Below are positions 1 to 8,122 of a stretch of 34,295 nt of DNA, piece by piece. Each line of letters begins with the position of its first letter. Position 1 is the first letter of the stretch. The notes under the pieces were generated by a model. It ran no database searches. It was not told where the DNA came from and saw only the letters and a list, made by a program, of their open reading frames with translations. This stretch comes from a virus: positions 1 to 34,295 of IMG/VR virus record IMGVR_UViG_3300013138_000023; one strand, 5' to 3'. The translations under genes and the position numbers were made by a program.

Positions 1-16
1 ATCGTGTTCCTATTTT

Positions 17-30
17 TGGTTATTTATTTA
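17..30 (-). promoter_or_regulatory. T4-late-like promoter motif
   Basis: Minus-strand TAAATAAATAACC, matching the ATAAATAAC core that recurs upstream of many gene clusters here and resembling the T4 late promoter TATAAATA. It lies just downstream of the 150-884 gene and points left, so it would serve a gene beyond the window edge. Motif seen; promoter function inferred. Confidence 0.45.
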
Positions 31-149
31 CAGACAAACACGAATGACATGGGAAGAGCCATTCACCATCGGATGAATCAGAAACGATTCGATTATTGAA
101 ATGAAGTAACTAGTGATCGATAGGTTTGGTGTCACCTGGAATCATCCGA

Positions 150-884
150 TCATCTCGTGGAATCAAGATCAGGATTAGGTATAGCTTTCCACCGACGTTC
201 TGCATCCCCGCCTGTTCCCCTAGCTAACTGTACTGTGATAGCTTTCTGTTTTAGGTAGGTCAAAGCTTCATCGTACTCTCCGTCATTCACCAAGTTCTGA
301 ATTTCCGTTCCGTCCGATTCAGACAATTTTACTCTGTATACGATCGGCCAACGCTGAGGATTAGCTTGAGCTCTCATCTTTAACATTCTGATGATGCTGT
401 TGTACTTCTTTCTTTCCGAAGTATTCCTTCCCTCTTCGGGAAGAAGTCCAGCTTTGAAGAGAGTGTCAAAATCGACCCAATCGGCCAATGATTCAGGTTC
501 CTCGATGAAAGAATCGATTCCTAGACAATCGGCCAGACCGAAGTACCATTTTTCCTGTGGAACTGCAATCGATTCGTTGAATGCTGCAAACGATGTTATT
601 GCTTTAGAATTATTCACTTTTTCGTAAACTTCGTCTTTTTCGTCTCGTTCACGATACGGTTCCAAATTGTCGCCGTACAGACCGGGAATCACGCTAACGT
701 TTTCGTCGTTCAATTCTATTGCATTGGCTAACGTGACTTCGTATCGCTTGACGTCTGGTTCGTACCTCGTTGAGTACACCTCGCTAACTTTCGCTTTTGC
801 CCCGGCAATAGCTTGAAACAGTTCGCTCTTTAATTCTTCGCCGGTCGCTTTTATCTTAACGACATCATCGACATTAAATTCCAT
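150..884 (-). CDS. Hypothetical protein, 244 aa
   Basis: I do not recognise the family. The protein is soluble-looking and acidic, with no signal peptide or membrane segment. An N-terminal part (about residues 1-60) looks beta-rich and small-domain-like, opening with a short stretch resembling a KOW/Tudor-type strand (VDDVVKI). The rest is mixed alpha/beta. Its start overlaps the 3' end of the upstream 540-aa gene by 11 bases, so the two are probably translationally coupled. It is the last gene of a four-gene minus-strand run starting near 3150. It ends in TGA. No function is proposed. Confidence 0.8.
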   Translation of the reverse strand: MEFNVDDVVKIKATGEELKSELFQAIAGAKAKVSEVYSTRYEPDVKRYEVTLANAIELNDENVSVIPGLYGDNLEPYRERDEKDEVYEKVNNSKAITSFAAFNESIAVPQEKWYFGLADCLGIDSFIEEPESLADWVDFDTLFKAGLLPEEGRNTSERKKYNSIIRMLKMRAQANPQRWPIVYRVKLSESDGTEIQNLVNDGEYDEALTYLKQKAITVQLARGTGGDAERRWKAIPNPDLDSTR

Positions 885-2496
885 TGTTAGGTCTCTTATT
901 TTCGTTTAGGAACTGCGAGAAGTTCATTATCGTCATTGAGTCCTCGTAAACGCTACGTTTCTTCTTTTTCTTTTTCTTCTGAGTGTTGAAATCTCCAGAA
1001 CCGAATTGATTTTCGGTGGGAACACGAATCGGTCCAGCACCGCTTATGGATCCTGGAACTTGAATAGAAACACCCGGAGCAGTTCCGCCTCCTTCACCAT
1101 CCTCAGTTATCGGAGAAATTACAGGTTGTTTCTTATTGATGACGCTCGGCCCAGGAATGAACATCCTTGAGATGGCATCCGCTTTCATTTCGCCTTCTCT
1201 TCCGCCGAATAGTCTGCCTATGAATTTCGCGGCAGTGTTCAGGGTCTTAGCATAGGCTCCATGAGTTTTCTCTCCGAATTCTGACCAAGCTCTCCCAGCC
1301 GACGTCATGTTTGGTTGAGCTGCTGGAAAAGCACGAAGTATTGAAGCTAACCTCTTCCTGAACTTCATTATCAAGCTAGCATCGGCGATCTGCTGACCGG
1401 TAACTGGTAGGTCGGTCAGTTCGTGTAATTTTAGCTTGGTGTTGAACTTGTAATGAATTCCCTTGGCCTTGTCCAAGTTTAGAGACTTATCCTTGGCCCT
1501 GTTTATGAGTTCGTTCACTGTTCTAGCAAGTTCGTCGGTCAAGTACTGAATGACTTCCGGCGAAGAAATGGACTGAAACTTGTAACGAGGTCCTTCCGCT
1601 CCACGTAAACCGTTGATTTGCTTTTTGATCTGGTCCGCTTCCGCATAGATTTCTTCTTCTGTCGTGAATAGCCGGTACCTCATGTCCATGATCCTTCTTA
1701 GAATCACGGCTTCCTGCTTGTTCCTGAGAGCTTCTTCCTTTACTTGGTTGAATTTTTCTTCTCCAATCTTGTCCTTTATTGTCTGTTCAGCTTTAGCTTT
1801 CGCTTGTTTTTCTCCGGCTTGAACCTCTGATGGGTAAATCTCGATCACCTGATCGGCGATTTCGAACGTATCGATTACCTTTTTTGCACTGTGAATCTTT
1901 GCATCTTCCTGAGTATCAGCATCCTCAATGTGAGCGATTTCAGGTTTAATCTTTTCGCTGAGCACGGTCAAAAAATCCATGTACGTGTTTGCGAATTCGG
2001 TTTTCAGGTTAGTTATGTCTTCCATAACCTCGTTAGCGATCTTGTGAATTTCTTCGTTATCGATGGTTTGGAAAGCCGAATAGATCTTTTCTAGAACTTG
2101 AATTCTAGCTGCTATCCTAGCCTTGGCAACGATTAGTTCTTCAAGGCGATACTCATCGATAGGATCCTTCGACATTATGGTTGAGATCTCGGAATCTATG
2201 TCCTCCCGTCTTTTCTTGCAGTACGCTAAGTACCTCTTGATCTTCGCCTTAGAAAATTCGGTTCCGAGTTCCTTTTCAAGAATCGGTTTCTTAAGGTCCT
2301 GAGCAATGTCAACTATGCCGCGTTCCAATAACTGGTCGATTAGGTAATCCACCTGATTCCAATTGTCGGTGCTTTCACCATTGTCTCCAGTTTTCAAACC
2401 GGCCTTGCTTAGAGCGTCCCCAATTTTGATCAGGGTCGTTTCCAGCAATAAATCTTCAAAGTGTTGAATTCTGTTTATCTTTAGAAACATTCTCAA
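874..2496 (-). CDS. Large helical/coiled-coil protein with C-terminal NFSQFLNE motif, 540 aa
   Basis: No family recognised. The first 400 residues are strongly helical and rich in E, K, I and L, with long stretches typical of coiled coils. A lysine run (about residues 508-516) precedes the extreme C-terminus. There, residues 521-533 read MTIMNFSQFLNEN, one copy of the short F-x-x-F-[LIV]-x-E motif shared by several proteins in this window. The N-terminus has a looser version (HFEDLLLET). The motif resembles the T4 internal-protein capsid-targeting and prohead-protease site, so a virion or prohead role is possible but inferred. The gene sits 2 bases downstream of the ferritin-like gene and overlaps the next gene by 11 bases. 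Confidence 0.8.
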   Translation of the reverse strand: MRMFLKINRIQHFEDLLLETTLIKIGDALSKAGLKTGDNGESTDNWNQVDYLIDQLLERGIVDIAQDLKKPILEKELGTEFSKAKIKRYLAYCKKRREDIDSEISTIMSKDPIDEYRLEELIVAKARIAARIQVLEKIYSAFQTIDNEEIHKIANEVMEDITNLKTEFANTYMDFLTVLSEKIKPEIAHIEDADTQEDAKIHSAKKVIDTFEIADQVIEIYPSEVQAGEKQAKAKAEQTIKDKIGEEKFNQVKEEALRNKQEAVILRRIMDMRYRLFTTEEEIYAEADQIKKQINGLRGAEGPRYKFQSISSPEVIQYLTDELARTVNELINRAKDKSLNLDKAKGIHYKFNTKLKLHELTDLPVTGQQIADASLIMKFRKRLASILRAFPAAQPNMTSAGRAWSEFGEKTHGAYAKTLNTAAKFIGRLFGGREGEMKADAISRMFIPGPSVINKKQPVISPITEDGEGGGTAPGVSIQVPGSISGAGPIRVPTENQFGSGDFNTQKKKKKKKRSVYEDSMTIMNFSQFLNENKRPNNGI

Positions 2497-2498
2497 AA

Positions 2499-2966
2499 TT
2501 ATTTCATTTGCAATAGGTACTGAACCTTATTCTTGAGGTCGAGCATTTCGTCAACGATGTTGAACAGTTCCGAATCCTTATCCCTATCGAAAATTTGGTA
2601 GAACATTTCCAGCAGTATGCTATCGACGAGCTGCCAGAAAGCGGGTAAAGCAACCTCGTAATCGTAGAGCATGATCGATGCCTGTCCGAATTTTAATTTG
2701 TCCTTACCGTACTTACCTGCGATTGCTTCGATAAGAGTGTCCATCTGACCGATGAACGTATCATAGAATAAGCCGAAATGCCTGTGCTCCGTGTCGAAAC
2801 CGGTTTGCAGGTGAAGGATTTTTGCCTGATCGGCGATTTGGAATAGAGATAGCATAAAAACTGCTACTGTCGATTCCTTTTGATTCTGTGGTTCTGTTAC
2901 GTCAGGGGCATCCTGTTCCAGCTGAGGATCTTCTTCTCCAACTGCTAAAGCTTCGATCTTAAACAT
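2499..2966 (-). CDS. Possible ferritin/Dps-like four-helix protein, 155 aa
   Basis: After an acidic 30-residue N-terminal extension, the protein is almost entirely helical. Residues about 44-80 carry AKILHLQTGFDTEH...FYDTF..MDTLIEAI, the spacing of hydrophobic and H/D/E residues seen in Dps-like phage proteins (family pattern: aKxLHwqT...H...g..yd.l...iD...E). The ferroxidase-type residues are only partly present, so metal storage is not claimed. The call rests on pattern resemblance by eye; any four-helix bundle could look similar. It overlaps the upstream 63-aa gene by 8 bases and is followed after 2 bases by the 540-aa gene. Confidence 0.6.
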   Translation of the reverse strand: MFKIEALAVGEEDPQLEQDAPDVTEPQNQKESTVAVFMLSLFQIADQAKILHLQTGFDTEHRHFGLFYDTFIGQMDTLIEAIAGKYGKDKLKFGQASIMLYDYEVALPAFWQLVDSILLEMFYQIFDRDKDSELFNIVDEMLDLKNKVQYLLQMK

Positions 2967-3150
2967 TTTTCTGCTTACGAATTTTTTGATTTTTCTCCCA
3001 TGTTTTGAACGGAATCACCCAGAAGTTGCGTTCCACTTTGCTTTTAACGTAGTCGTAAACCGGATTACCCTCAGGATGTTGGAGGACCGCATTCTTTAAG
3101 GGTTCCTTACCTTCTCGGTATCTTTTAGCGTTTAGGTGAGTCTTTTCCAT
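2959..3150 (-). CDS. Small basic hypothetical protein, 63 aa
   Basis: A short, lysine- and arginine-rich protein, first in a minus-strand run of four tightly packed genes. It starts with ATG directly downstream of a late-promoter-like motif at 3157-3168 and overlaps the next start by 8 bases. No domain recognised. Coding status is supported by position, overlap with a neighbour and normal codon use for this genome. Confidence 0.6.
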   Translation of the reverse strand: MEKTHLNAKRYREGKEPLKNAVLQHPEGNPVYDYVKSKVERNFWVIPFKTWEKNQKIRKQKNV

Positions 3151-3156
3151 GTCTGG

Positions 3157-3168
3157 ATTATTTATTAG
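3157..3168 (-). promoter_or_regulatory. T4-late-like promoter motif
   Basis: Minus-strand CTAATAAATAAT six bases before the ATG of the 63-aa gene. Matches the recurrent late-type core. Given the very short distance, the leader would be minimal. Confidence 0.45.
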
Positions 3169-3252
3169 CGGATGCTACCAATAAACCGGTATCAAAACTT
3201 TATTTCAAGTGTTAATAAAATAGATACATAAAACTGTAATAACGCAACGTTA

Positions 3253-4824
3253 ATGAAATTTGAAGATCTAACCAACGACGACATCCAAACGGTCTCCGAG
3301 TTATACAGGAACACGGATCTCACCTGGGATGAACGGATGAATAGATTGAGCAACTACCTTAACAAATCTGAACGCACAGTTGCCAAATGGTTATCCAGAT
3401 TAGGATTGACCGAAAGATCTATAATCGAATCACCGCAACTCATAAAAGCAAAGGAACGACAACTCGGAGAGAAGAATCGATTCCTCATTACTTGGGCTCA
3501 AAATGATACTCCAGTAAATGAAGCTTTCATTTCCAACATGGAAAAGTACGCGGAATACATCGATGCCGACATTCACGTGATAGCCGGCCGATACAGGAAT
3601 CCAACATCAATCTTCACGGACAAGAATTACGATACTTGGTCAGAACGCATTGAGAAGTACTTGGATGCTAACAGGCATAACGTCCACAAGCACATGTGGA
3701 TCATGTCCGACATCAAAATTCAACCGACTGCAACTGACCCGATGACGGGTCTTCGTGGTTTAACTGGAGTCAACTCATGCGTGTTCGGATCGCCGAAAGT
3801 TCAGTTCGAAACGGTCCCGGTTCTCGAGGGAAACCTCCCAAAGATCATGATGACTACTGGTGCATGCACAGTAAGAAATTATACAGATTCGAAATCCGGT
3901 AAAAAGGGAGAGTTCCACCACACTCTAGGTTTCGTCATCATTGAAATCAAGGATGAATCCACTTTCTTCGTTAGGCAGATAACTGCAACGGACGATGGAA
4001 ACTTCACGGACCTCAACACCAAAGTTGAGTACGATTTCGAAAACGAAGAGAGTACGATACGTAAAGTCAATAAGCTTGCTGCCATAGTTTTCGGAGACGT
4101 TCACTTCGGCCAGCACGATCCTATCGTTCTCAATAAGACTCTGGAATTCATGGAGATCATGAAGCCTGAGCACGTCATTCTACACGACGTATTTGATGGC
4201 CTTTCAATAAATCATCATGACATCAAAAATCCTTTCGTTCAATACGAACGCGAGATGAATGGGACCAACACGTTGAAGGACGAGGTCGAGTCGCTTCTCG
4301 AAGGTTTGGAAAATTTCGAAGGCTCGTTCAAGACAGTCATCGTTCGCGGAAACCATGACGATTTCCTTGACAGATGGTTGCAAACTTCCGATTGGAGAAA
4401 GAGCGGCACCTTGAAGAACTCGCTCGAGTACATGGAGTACGCTGCTCTGATACTAAGCGGAAAAGCAAAGAACGGAGTTATTCCATACCTCATCAAGCAG
4501 AGATTTCCAGATTTCATAACTTTGGACCGTAACGACAGTTACGTCATTAAGGATTGGGAACTCGGTCAGCATGGAGATCTAGGAACTAACGGTACGTACG
4601 GTTCCATAAATCAGTACAGGAACTTGAACACCAAAATCATTGTCGGTCATTATCATTCGCCTGGTAGGAAGGACGGCGCACTCGCCGTGGGGACTTCGAC
4701 CAAACTAAGAGTGAATTATAACTTTGGTCCTAGCAATTGGCTACAGTCACACGTAATCGTCCATGAGGATGGTAAGGCTCAGCACATTAACTTCACGAAC
4801 GGCGAATTCACAACACTTCTTTAA
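3253..4824 (+). CDS. Metallophosphoesterase (T5 A1-like), probable nuclease or phosphatase, 523 aa
   Basis: The C-terminal half is a calcineurin-like/Mre11-type metallophosphoesterase with all expected metal ligands visible: GDVHFG (D282, H284), D312 in HDVFDG, GNHDD (N367, H368, D369), H440 in GQHGD and GHYHS (H466, H468). The N-terminal ~55 residues look like a helix-turn-helix (KSERTVAKWLSRLGL). This architecture and length match phage T5 A1, a Mn-dependent DNase needed for host DNA breakdown; the match is from memory of the family. The gene stands alone on the plus strand between two minus-strand blocks and ends 22 bases before a strong hairpin terminator. Role in host DNA degradation is inferred; DNA end processing is an alternative. 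Confidence 0.85.
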   Translation: MKFEDLTNDDIQTVSELYRNTDLTWDERMNRLSNYLNKSERTVAKWLSRLGLTERSIIESPQLIKAKERQLGEKNRFLITWAQNDTPVNEAFISNMEKYAEYIDADIHVIAGRYRNPTSIFTDKNYDTWSERIEKYLDANRHNVHKHMWIMSDIKIQPTATDPMTGLRGLTGVNSCVFGSPKVQFETVPVLEGNLPKIMMTTGACTVRNYTDSKSGKKGEFHHTLGFVIIEIKDESTFFVRQITATDDGNFTDLNTKVEYDFENEESTIRKVNKLAAIVFGDVHFGQHDPIVLNKTLEFMEIMKPEHVILHDVFDGLSINHHDIKNPFVQYEREMNGTNTLKDEVESLLEGLENFEGSFKTVIVRGNHDDFLDRWLQTSDWRKSGTLKNSLEYMEYAALILSGKAKNGVIPYLIKQRFPDFITLDRNDSYVIKDWELGQHGDLGTNGTYGSINQYRNLNTKIIVGHYHSPGRKDGALAVGTSTKLRVNYNFGPSNWLQSHVIVHEDGKAQHINFTNGEFTTLL

Positions 4825-4846
4825 TCTCTCTCGTACTATTTTACAT

Positions 4847-4874
4847 AAAAAAAGCTCCTCATGGAGCTTTTTTT
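4847..4874. terminator. Bidirectional intrinsic terminator
   Basis: Perfect 12-bp stem AAAAAAAGCTCC / GGAGCTTTTTTT with loop TCAT. It has A and T tracts on both sides and so works on both strands. It separates the convergent metallophosphoesterase gene (plus) and the small minus-strand ORF downstream of the ligase gene, whose stop codon overlaps the stem. Confidence 0.93.
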
Positions 4875-4950
4875 ATGATTCCATCGCGATACCAGAAGTT
4901 CCGGAAGTTCCGCTAGAACCTGAGGTTCCCGGTTCCGTTTGTACTGGCAT
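4873..4950 (-). CDS. Small GTSG-repeat peptide, 25 aa
   Basis: ATG (4950) to TAA (4873-4875). The product contains a collagen-like Gly-Thr/Ser-Ser repeat, PGTSGSSGTSGTSG, a low-complexity type common in phage tail and structural proteins. An AGGA sequence sits six bases before the ATG and could be a ribosome binding site. The frame is the same as that of the upstream ligase fusion, whose TAA (4969-4971) lies 18 bases before this ATG with no other stop between. It could therefore be a separate peptide or a readthrough extension of the ligase protein. The ORF ends exactly in the terminator stem, supporting translation of this stretch. Confidence 0.45.
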   Translation of the reverse strand: MPVQTEPGTSGSSGTSGTSGIAMES

Positions 4951-4968
4951 TCCGTCCTGATGATATTC

Positions 4969-6876
4969 TTAAGTTTTTTCCTCGAGTATGAGATCGATCG
5001 ATTCGTCGACCTCTATTACTGGAACGCCAGGAGATTTGAATTGTGATAGATCAATCGATTCGTTTAGCTTCTCGTTCAAGTCTCTGTTCATGTTGAAAAA
5101 TTCTGAGTGAATTGCTGCTGGAGCCGCTGACTTGAATGACTGGTAATCGTTGTCCTTTACTGAGGTCATTATCGAATCCTTAACTCCCGCATTCGGAAGT
5201 TCCATCAATCTCAAATCCTTCTTTAGATTGAGGTTACGAGATCTTTTCTTTGCCAGTTCCAACTGAAGAGCAATGTCGCGAATCCTACTTTTGTTTGCAG
5301 CAATGATGTTAGGTTCGTAATCTGGGCGAATTTCCTTCAGTAAGTTTTCGACCTCTCCGTCCGGTACAACTACTGGTCCGATCATGAAGCTTGGGTAGAT
5401 ATTGACCAATTTGTGAAGAGCATTCACGACAGTTTCCTTTTTGAAAGGTTTGGTCTTATTCGTTGCTCCGCTGTGAACGCAGACCAACAGGCAAGGAAGA
5501 CCGTTCTCGTTGAACAGGCCCTGTGCCGATTTTATGTGACCTGGGTGAATTGGTTGAAAGTCAGAGATGATCAAGTTTACCGGTTTAGTCTTCCTATCCT
5601 CAATTCCTTTGAAGCTCTCAAAATAACCAGGTTCCTTATCTTCACCAATGAACTCGCTGAACGTTGGGAAGTAATTTTCGTAAATTGCATCTCCCATGAT
5701 TACTTTGCTAATTTTGTCTACCTGATCGTTCAGGTTGTCCTTCATTTCCTTGGTGAAGAACGTCGAACTTACTCGAATTTTTTTCTTCCTAAACATGTTC
5801 AGGAAGACACGATAGATTTCCTTGAAGTTCGGATTCGACTCGATTATTTGAGTCACTCTAGCGTCATTGACCAATCCGAAGTTAACGTTGAAATCTGCAC
5901 GCTGTAAGAAGTCCGGAATTTGAATGTCAAGGTCCCTGTACTTCTCTCCGAATTCCTTTATGAATGCCAAGTAAATGTGATTGACTAGGGAAATGTACTT
6001 CTCTTCGTAAGTTTCTCTAGCCAATTGTATGTTGCGTAGTTCGCTCAATGAGTACTGTTCTATGAAGTTCATCAGGTCGATGACGATGATCCAAATGTAG
6101 TCATCGCTCTTCTTTTGATTCTTGTCCGCCGCTCTGGCCTTTGCATTCGCTTGAAATGCTGGGTCGACCAATTTTGCTAGGAACACAGGTTCCTCAGTTT
6201 TCTTTCCGTCCTCGTAAAACCTGAATACAACTCCCTCTATGTCTTTATCGAGTGAATCACGTAGGAACGTTGCTTTCATTTTTGGATTGAGAACCGACAT
6301 GATGTACTTGGTGAAAGAAATGGTCTTGAACTTTTCTACGAGCTCGTCGAACGGAGTGTAAACGAACTCCTGAATCTTGTTCTTCTGTTCGTCAGTCAGC
6401 TTTCCCTGGAAAATGATAGGTGGTCTTTCTATTCCTAGAAGGTCGGCCCATTTGTTGAGTTCTTCCTTGCTCTGAATGGTTTCAGAAATGCTACCGTTCT
6501 GATCGAGAATGTGAATGTAACTGAGAATCAATTTGTTTTTTGGAAGACGGTCGTATGCGATGACCTGCGCTTTCTTATTCGCGAAGTACTCCATTCCGAA
6601 CATGTACGGAACTGGGATCTTTTCTATCGTTTCAGGAGATAGGCTTTCGAAGTACTGTACGGCAGGTTCGAAGTACCTGCTCAGAACTCTGTCGATGTAC
6701 GAGAGCTCGCCGTTCCTTTTGAAGTACTGGAATTTGGACGAATTTGGATCGCGCTTCACGCCAAAGAAGGCTCCGTCCATCTTCTCGTTGATGATGATGG
6801 ATTTATTAAGGAGATTCTCTATGAATGCCTTACCTTGTTTGTCTAAAACGTCCTTTAAGTGTGATAGCCCTGGCAT
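4969..6876 (-). CDS. RNA/DNA ligase fused to HxGH nucleotidyltransferase, 635 aa
   Basis: The N-terminal part is an ATP-dependent nucleic-acid ligase of the RNA-ligase type. Motif I is EKMDG with nucleophile K32, a motif III-like FGMEY follows, motif IV is EGVVFRF (E214) and a motif V-like segment LAKLVDP lies near residue 233. The middle (~250-420) is helical. The C-terminal part (~430-600) is a Rossmann-type cytidylyltransferase/NMNAT-like domain with HPGH at 444-447 and a late VKDSIM segment where an SxTxxR motif is expected; that motif is degenerate. Such HxGH domains transfer nucleotidyl groups, for example NMN to NAD. What the two activities do in one chain is unknown. A kinase and a HAD phosphatase lie upstream, suggesting a repair cassette. 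Confidence 0.85.
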   Translation of the reverse strand: MPGLSHLKDVLDKQGKAFIENLLNKSIIINEKMDGAFFGVKRDPNSSKFQYFKRNGELSYIDRVLSRYFEPAVQYFESLSPETIEKIPVPYMFGMEYFANKKAQVIAYDRLPKNKLILSYIHILDQNGSISETIQSKEELNKWADLLGIERPPIIFQGKLTDEQKNKIQEFVYTPFDELVEKFKTISFTKYIMSVLNPKMKATFLRDSLDKDIEGVVFRFYEDGKKTEEPVFLAKLVDPAFQANAKARAADKNQKKSDDYIWIIVIDLMNFIEQYSLSELRNIQLARETYEEKYISLVNHIYLAFIKEFGEKYRDLDIQIPDFLQRADFNVNFGLVNDARVTQIIESNPNFKEIYRVFLNMFRKKKIRVSSTFFTKEMKDNLNDQVDKISKVIMGDAIYENYFPTFSEFIGEDKEPGYFESFKGIEDRKTKPVNLIISDFQPIHPGHIKSAQGLFNENGLPCLLVCVHSGATNKTKPFKKETVVNALHKLVNIYPSFMIGPVVVPDGEVENLLKEIRPDYEPNIIAANKSRIRDIALQLELAKKRSRNLNLKKDLRLMELPNAGVKDSIMTSVKDNDYQSFKSAAPAAIHSEFFNMNRDLNEKLNESIDLSQFKSPGVPVIEVDESIDLILEEKT

Positions 6877-6888
6877 AATCTTTACTTT

Positions 6889-7443
6889 TTAGTCTAACGG
6901 CCCGAAGTCTCCACGACTCATTGCTTGACCGAATTCCCTTTTTCCATGCGAGTCCAGATCAATGCTAATGTGAGTGATCAAGTCAGCAACTTCCGAATTT
7001 CCTTCTAGGTACGAAATCAATTCGTTAGGAATGATGTTCTGAGACGTGGTTTTTCCACCTTTTGCTGTCAATCTCTTTTCGATTTCGTTGTACCTCAAAC
7101 CTCTTCCGCTAGCCTGCCAAATATAGAACGAGACTTCTTTCTGATTCTCGTCCTTGTAATAGTTCTTGTAGAATTCTTCAATCTTCAGGAGTTCGTCCGA
7201 GATAAGTTCGAAAGCTGCGTCAGGCCCGATTTCTTTTATGATTCCGGGTCTGTTAGAAATGATGGTTGCTACGTGAGAAGCATGCCCGTGAATGTCAGCT
7301 GGGTAGTGAATCGTTTCCAATTTCGGACACAATCCGATTATAGTTTGCAGTTCGGATAAAAATTCCGCTGCAGGTATTCCTTTGAATGGGGTCTCTAACG
7401 ATTCATTTACCTCGAAAAAATTCTTTACGAATTTCTTAAGCAT
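6889..7443 (-). CDS. Hypothetical protein, 184 aa
   Basis: No family recognised. The N-terminus KNFFEVNESLE resembles the short F-rich targeting motif seen in other proteins here. A histidine-rich HGHASHVATI stretch (about residues 50-59) could bind metal but matches no hydrolase I know. It lies between the P-loop kinase gene and the ligase-nucleotidyltransferase gene, with a late-promoter-like motif 19 bases before the ATG. Its place inside the putative repair cassette is the only functional hint. Confidence 0.75.
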   Translation of the reverse strand: MLKKFVKNFFEVNESLETPFKGIPAAEFLSELQTIIGLCPKLETIHYPADIHGHASHVATIISNRPGIIKEIGPDAAFELISDELLKIEEFYKNYYKDENQKEVSFYIWQASGRGLRYNEIEKRLTAKGGKTTSQNIIPNELISYLEGNSEVADLITHISIDLDSHGKREFGQAMSRGDFGPLD

Positions 7444-7461
7444 TTACCTTTGATAATTTTT

Positions 7462-7473
7462 GTTATTTATTAG
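7462..7473 (-). promoter_or_regulatory. T4-late-like promoter motif
   Basis: Minus-strand CTAATAAATAAC followed by an A-rich tract (AAAAATTATC). This is one of the best-preserved copies of the recurrent motif. It overlaps the 3' end of the kinase gene and would drive the 184-aa and ligase genes. Confidence 0.5.
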
Positions 7474-8122
7474 GTGGAATACCTAAAAGCCTATAACATT
7501 CTGCCGTAAATGCCACGTCTGAATCATCGTTGAACCTCTGAGTGGTCTCGTTGAAAGTGTTGGTAATGAAACTTAGTTCGTTATTCCATGGTCGATAGTC
7601 CAAGCTAGGAAGACCAAATTCGAGAAAATGGCCGAATTGGTGAAGCTCTTCTTCGGTTGAGTGAGCTCCGTCGAATATGTCCTTTCCTCTATTATCATTA
7701 GTTTGCCGATTGACCTTGATGAAAATGGTCTTGCAATTACGATAGAGATCCGAATTCAAAAGAGCTTCGTATTCTTTTCTTGCTCTTTCTGGGGTTAACC
7801 TGTGTCGAAGGACTGCCCATGTGTACGCTGAAAGTATCGCTCTATCGAAAATCCAAGTATGGCCGGCATAGTCCGGTCGTAAATTCATCTCCATGATTGA
7901 CATGATGTTGCCGAGACTGAAATAATGCAAAGCCGGAGTTGCATCGAGATCTTGCAAACCCAACGTTTTGATGTGATTGGCAAAGTAGAACTTGTAGTAC
8001 TCGACCCCATAGAATATCGGGTCCAGCGGATATTGTTCCCGTTGGGATTTGAGACTCTTTAGAAAATTCTCAATGAGGTAAGTTTTGCCGCATGAGCGCG
8101 GACCTTCTACGAATAGTATCAT
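7463..8122 (-). CDS. P-loop kinase (deoxynucleoside/polynucleotide kinase-like), 219 aa
   Basis: Walker A motif GPRSCGKT at residues 7-14, right at the N-terminus. A later WIFDRAILSAYTWA resembles the DR[SA] substrate/Walker B region of deoxynucleoside and thymidylate kinases. A basic RQTNDNRGKD segment may be the lid. No membrane or signal sequence. The start overlaps the stop of the HAD phosphatase gene by 4 bases, so the two are very likely co-translated. In T4, kinase and HAD phosphatase are fused in polynucleotide kinase; here they would be separate chains. A nucleotide-salvage kinase is the main alternative. Confidence 0.8.
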   Translation of the reverse strand: MILFVEGPRSCGKTYLIENFLKSLKSQREQYPLDPIFYGVEYYKFYFANHIKTLGLQDLDATPALHYFSLGNIMSIMEMNLRPDYAGHTWIFDRAILSAYTWAVLRHRLTPERARKEYEALLNSDLYRNCKTIFIKVNRQTNDNRGKDIFDGAHSTEEELHQFGHFLEFGLPSLDYRPWNNELSFITNTFNETTQRFNDDSDVAFTAECYRLLGIPPNK

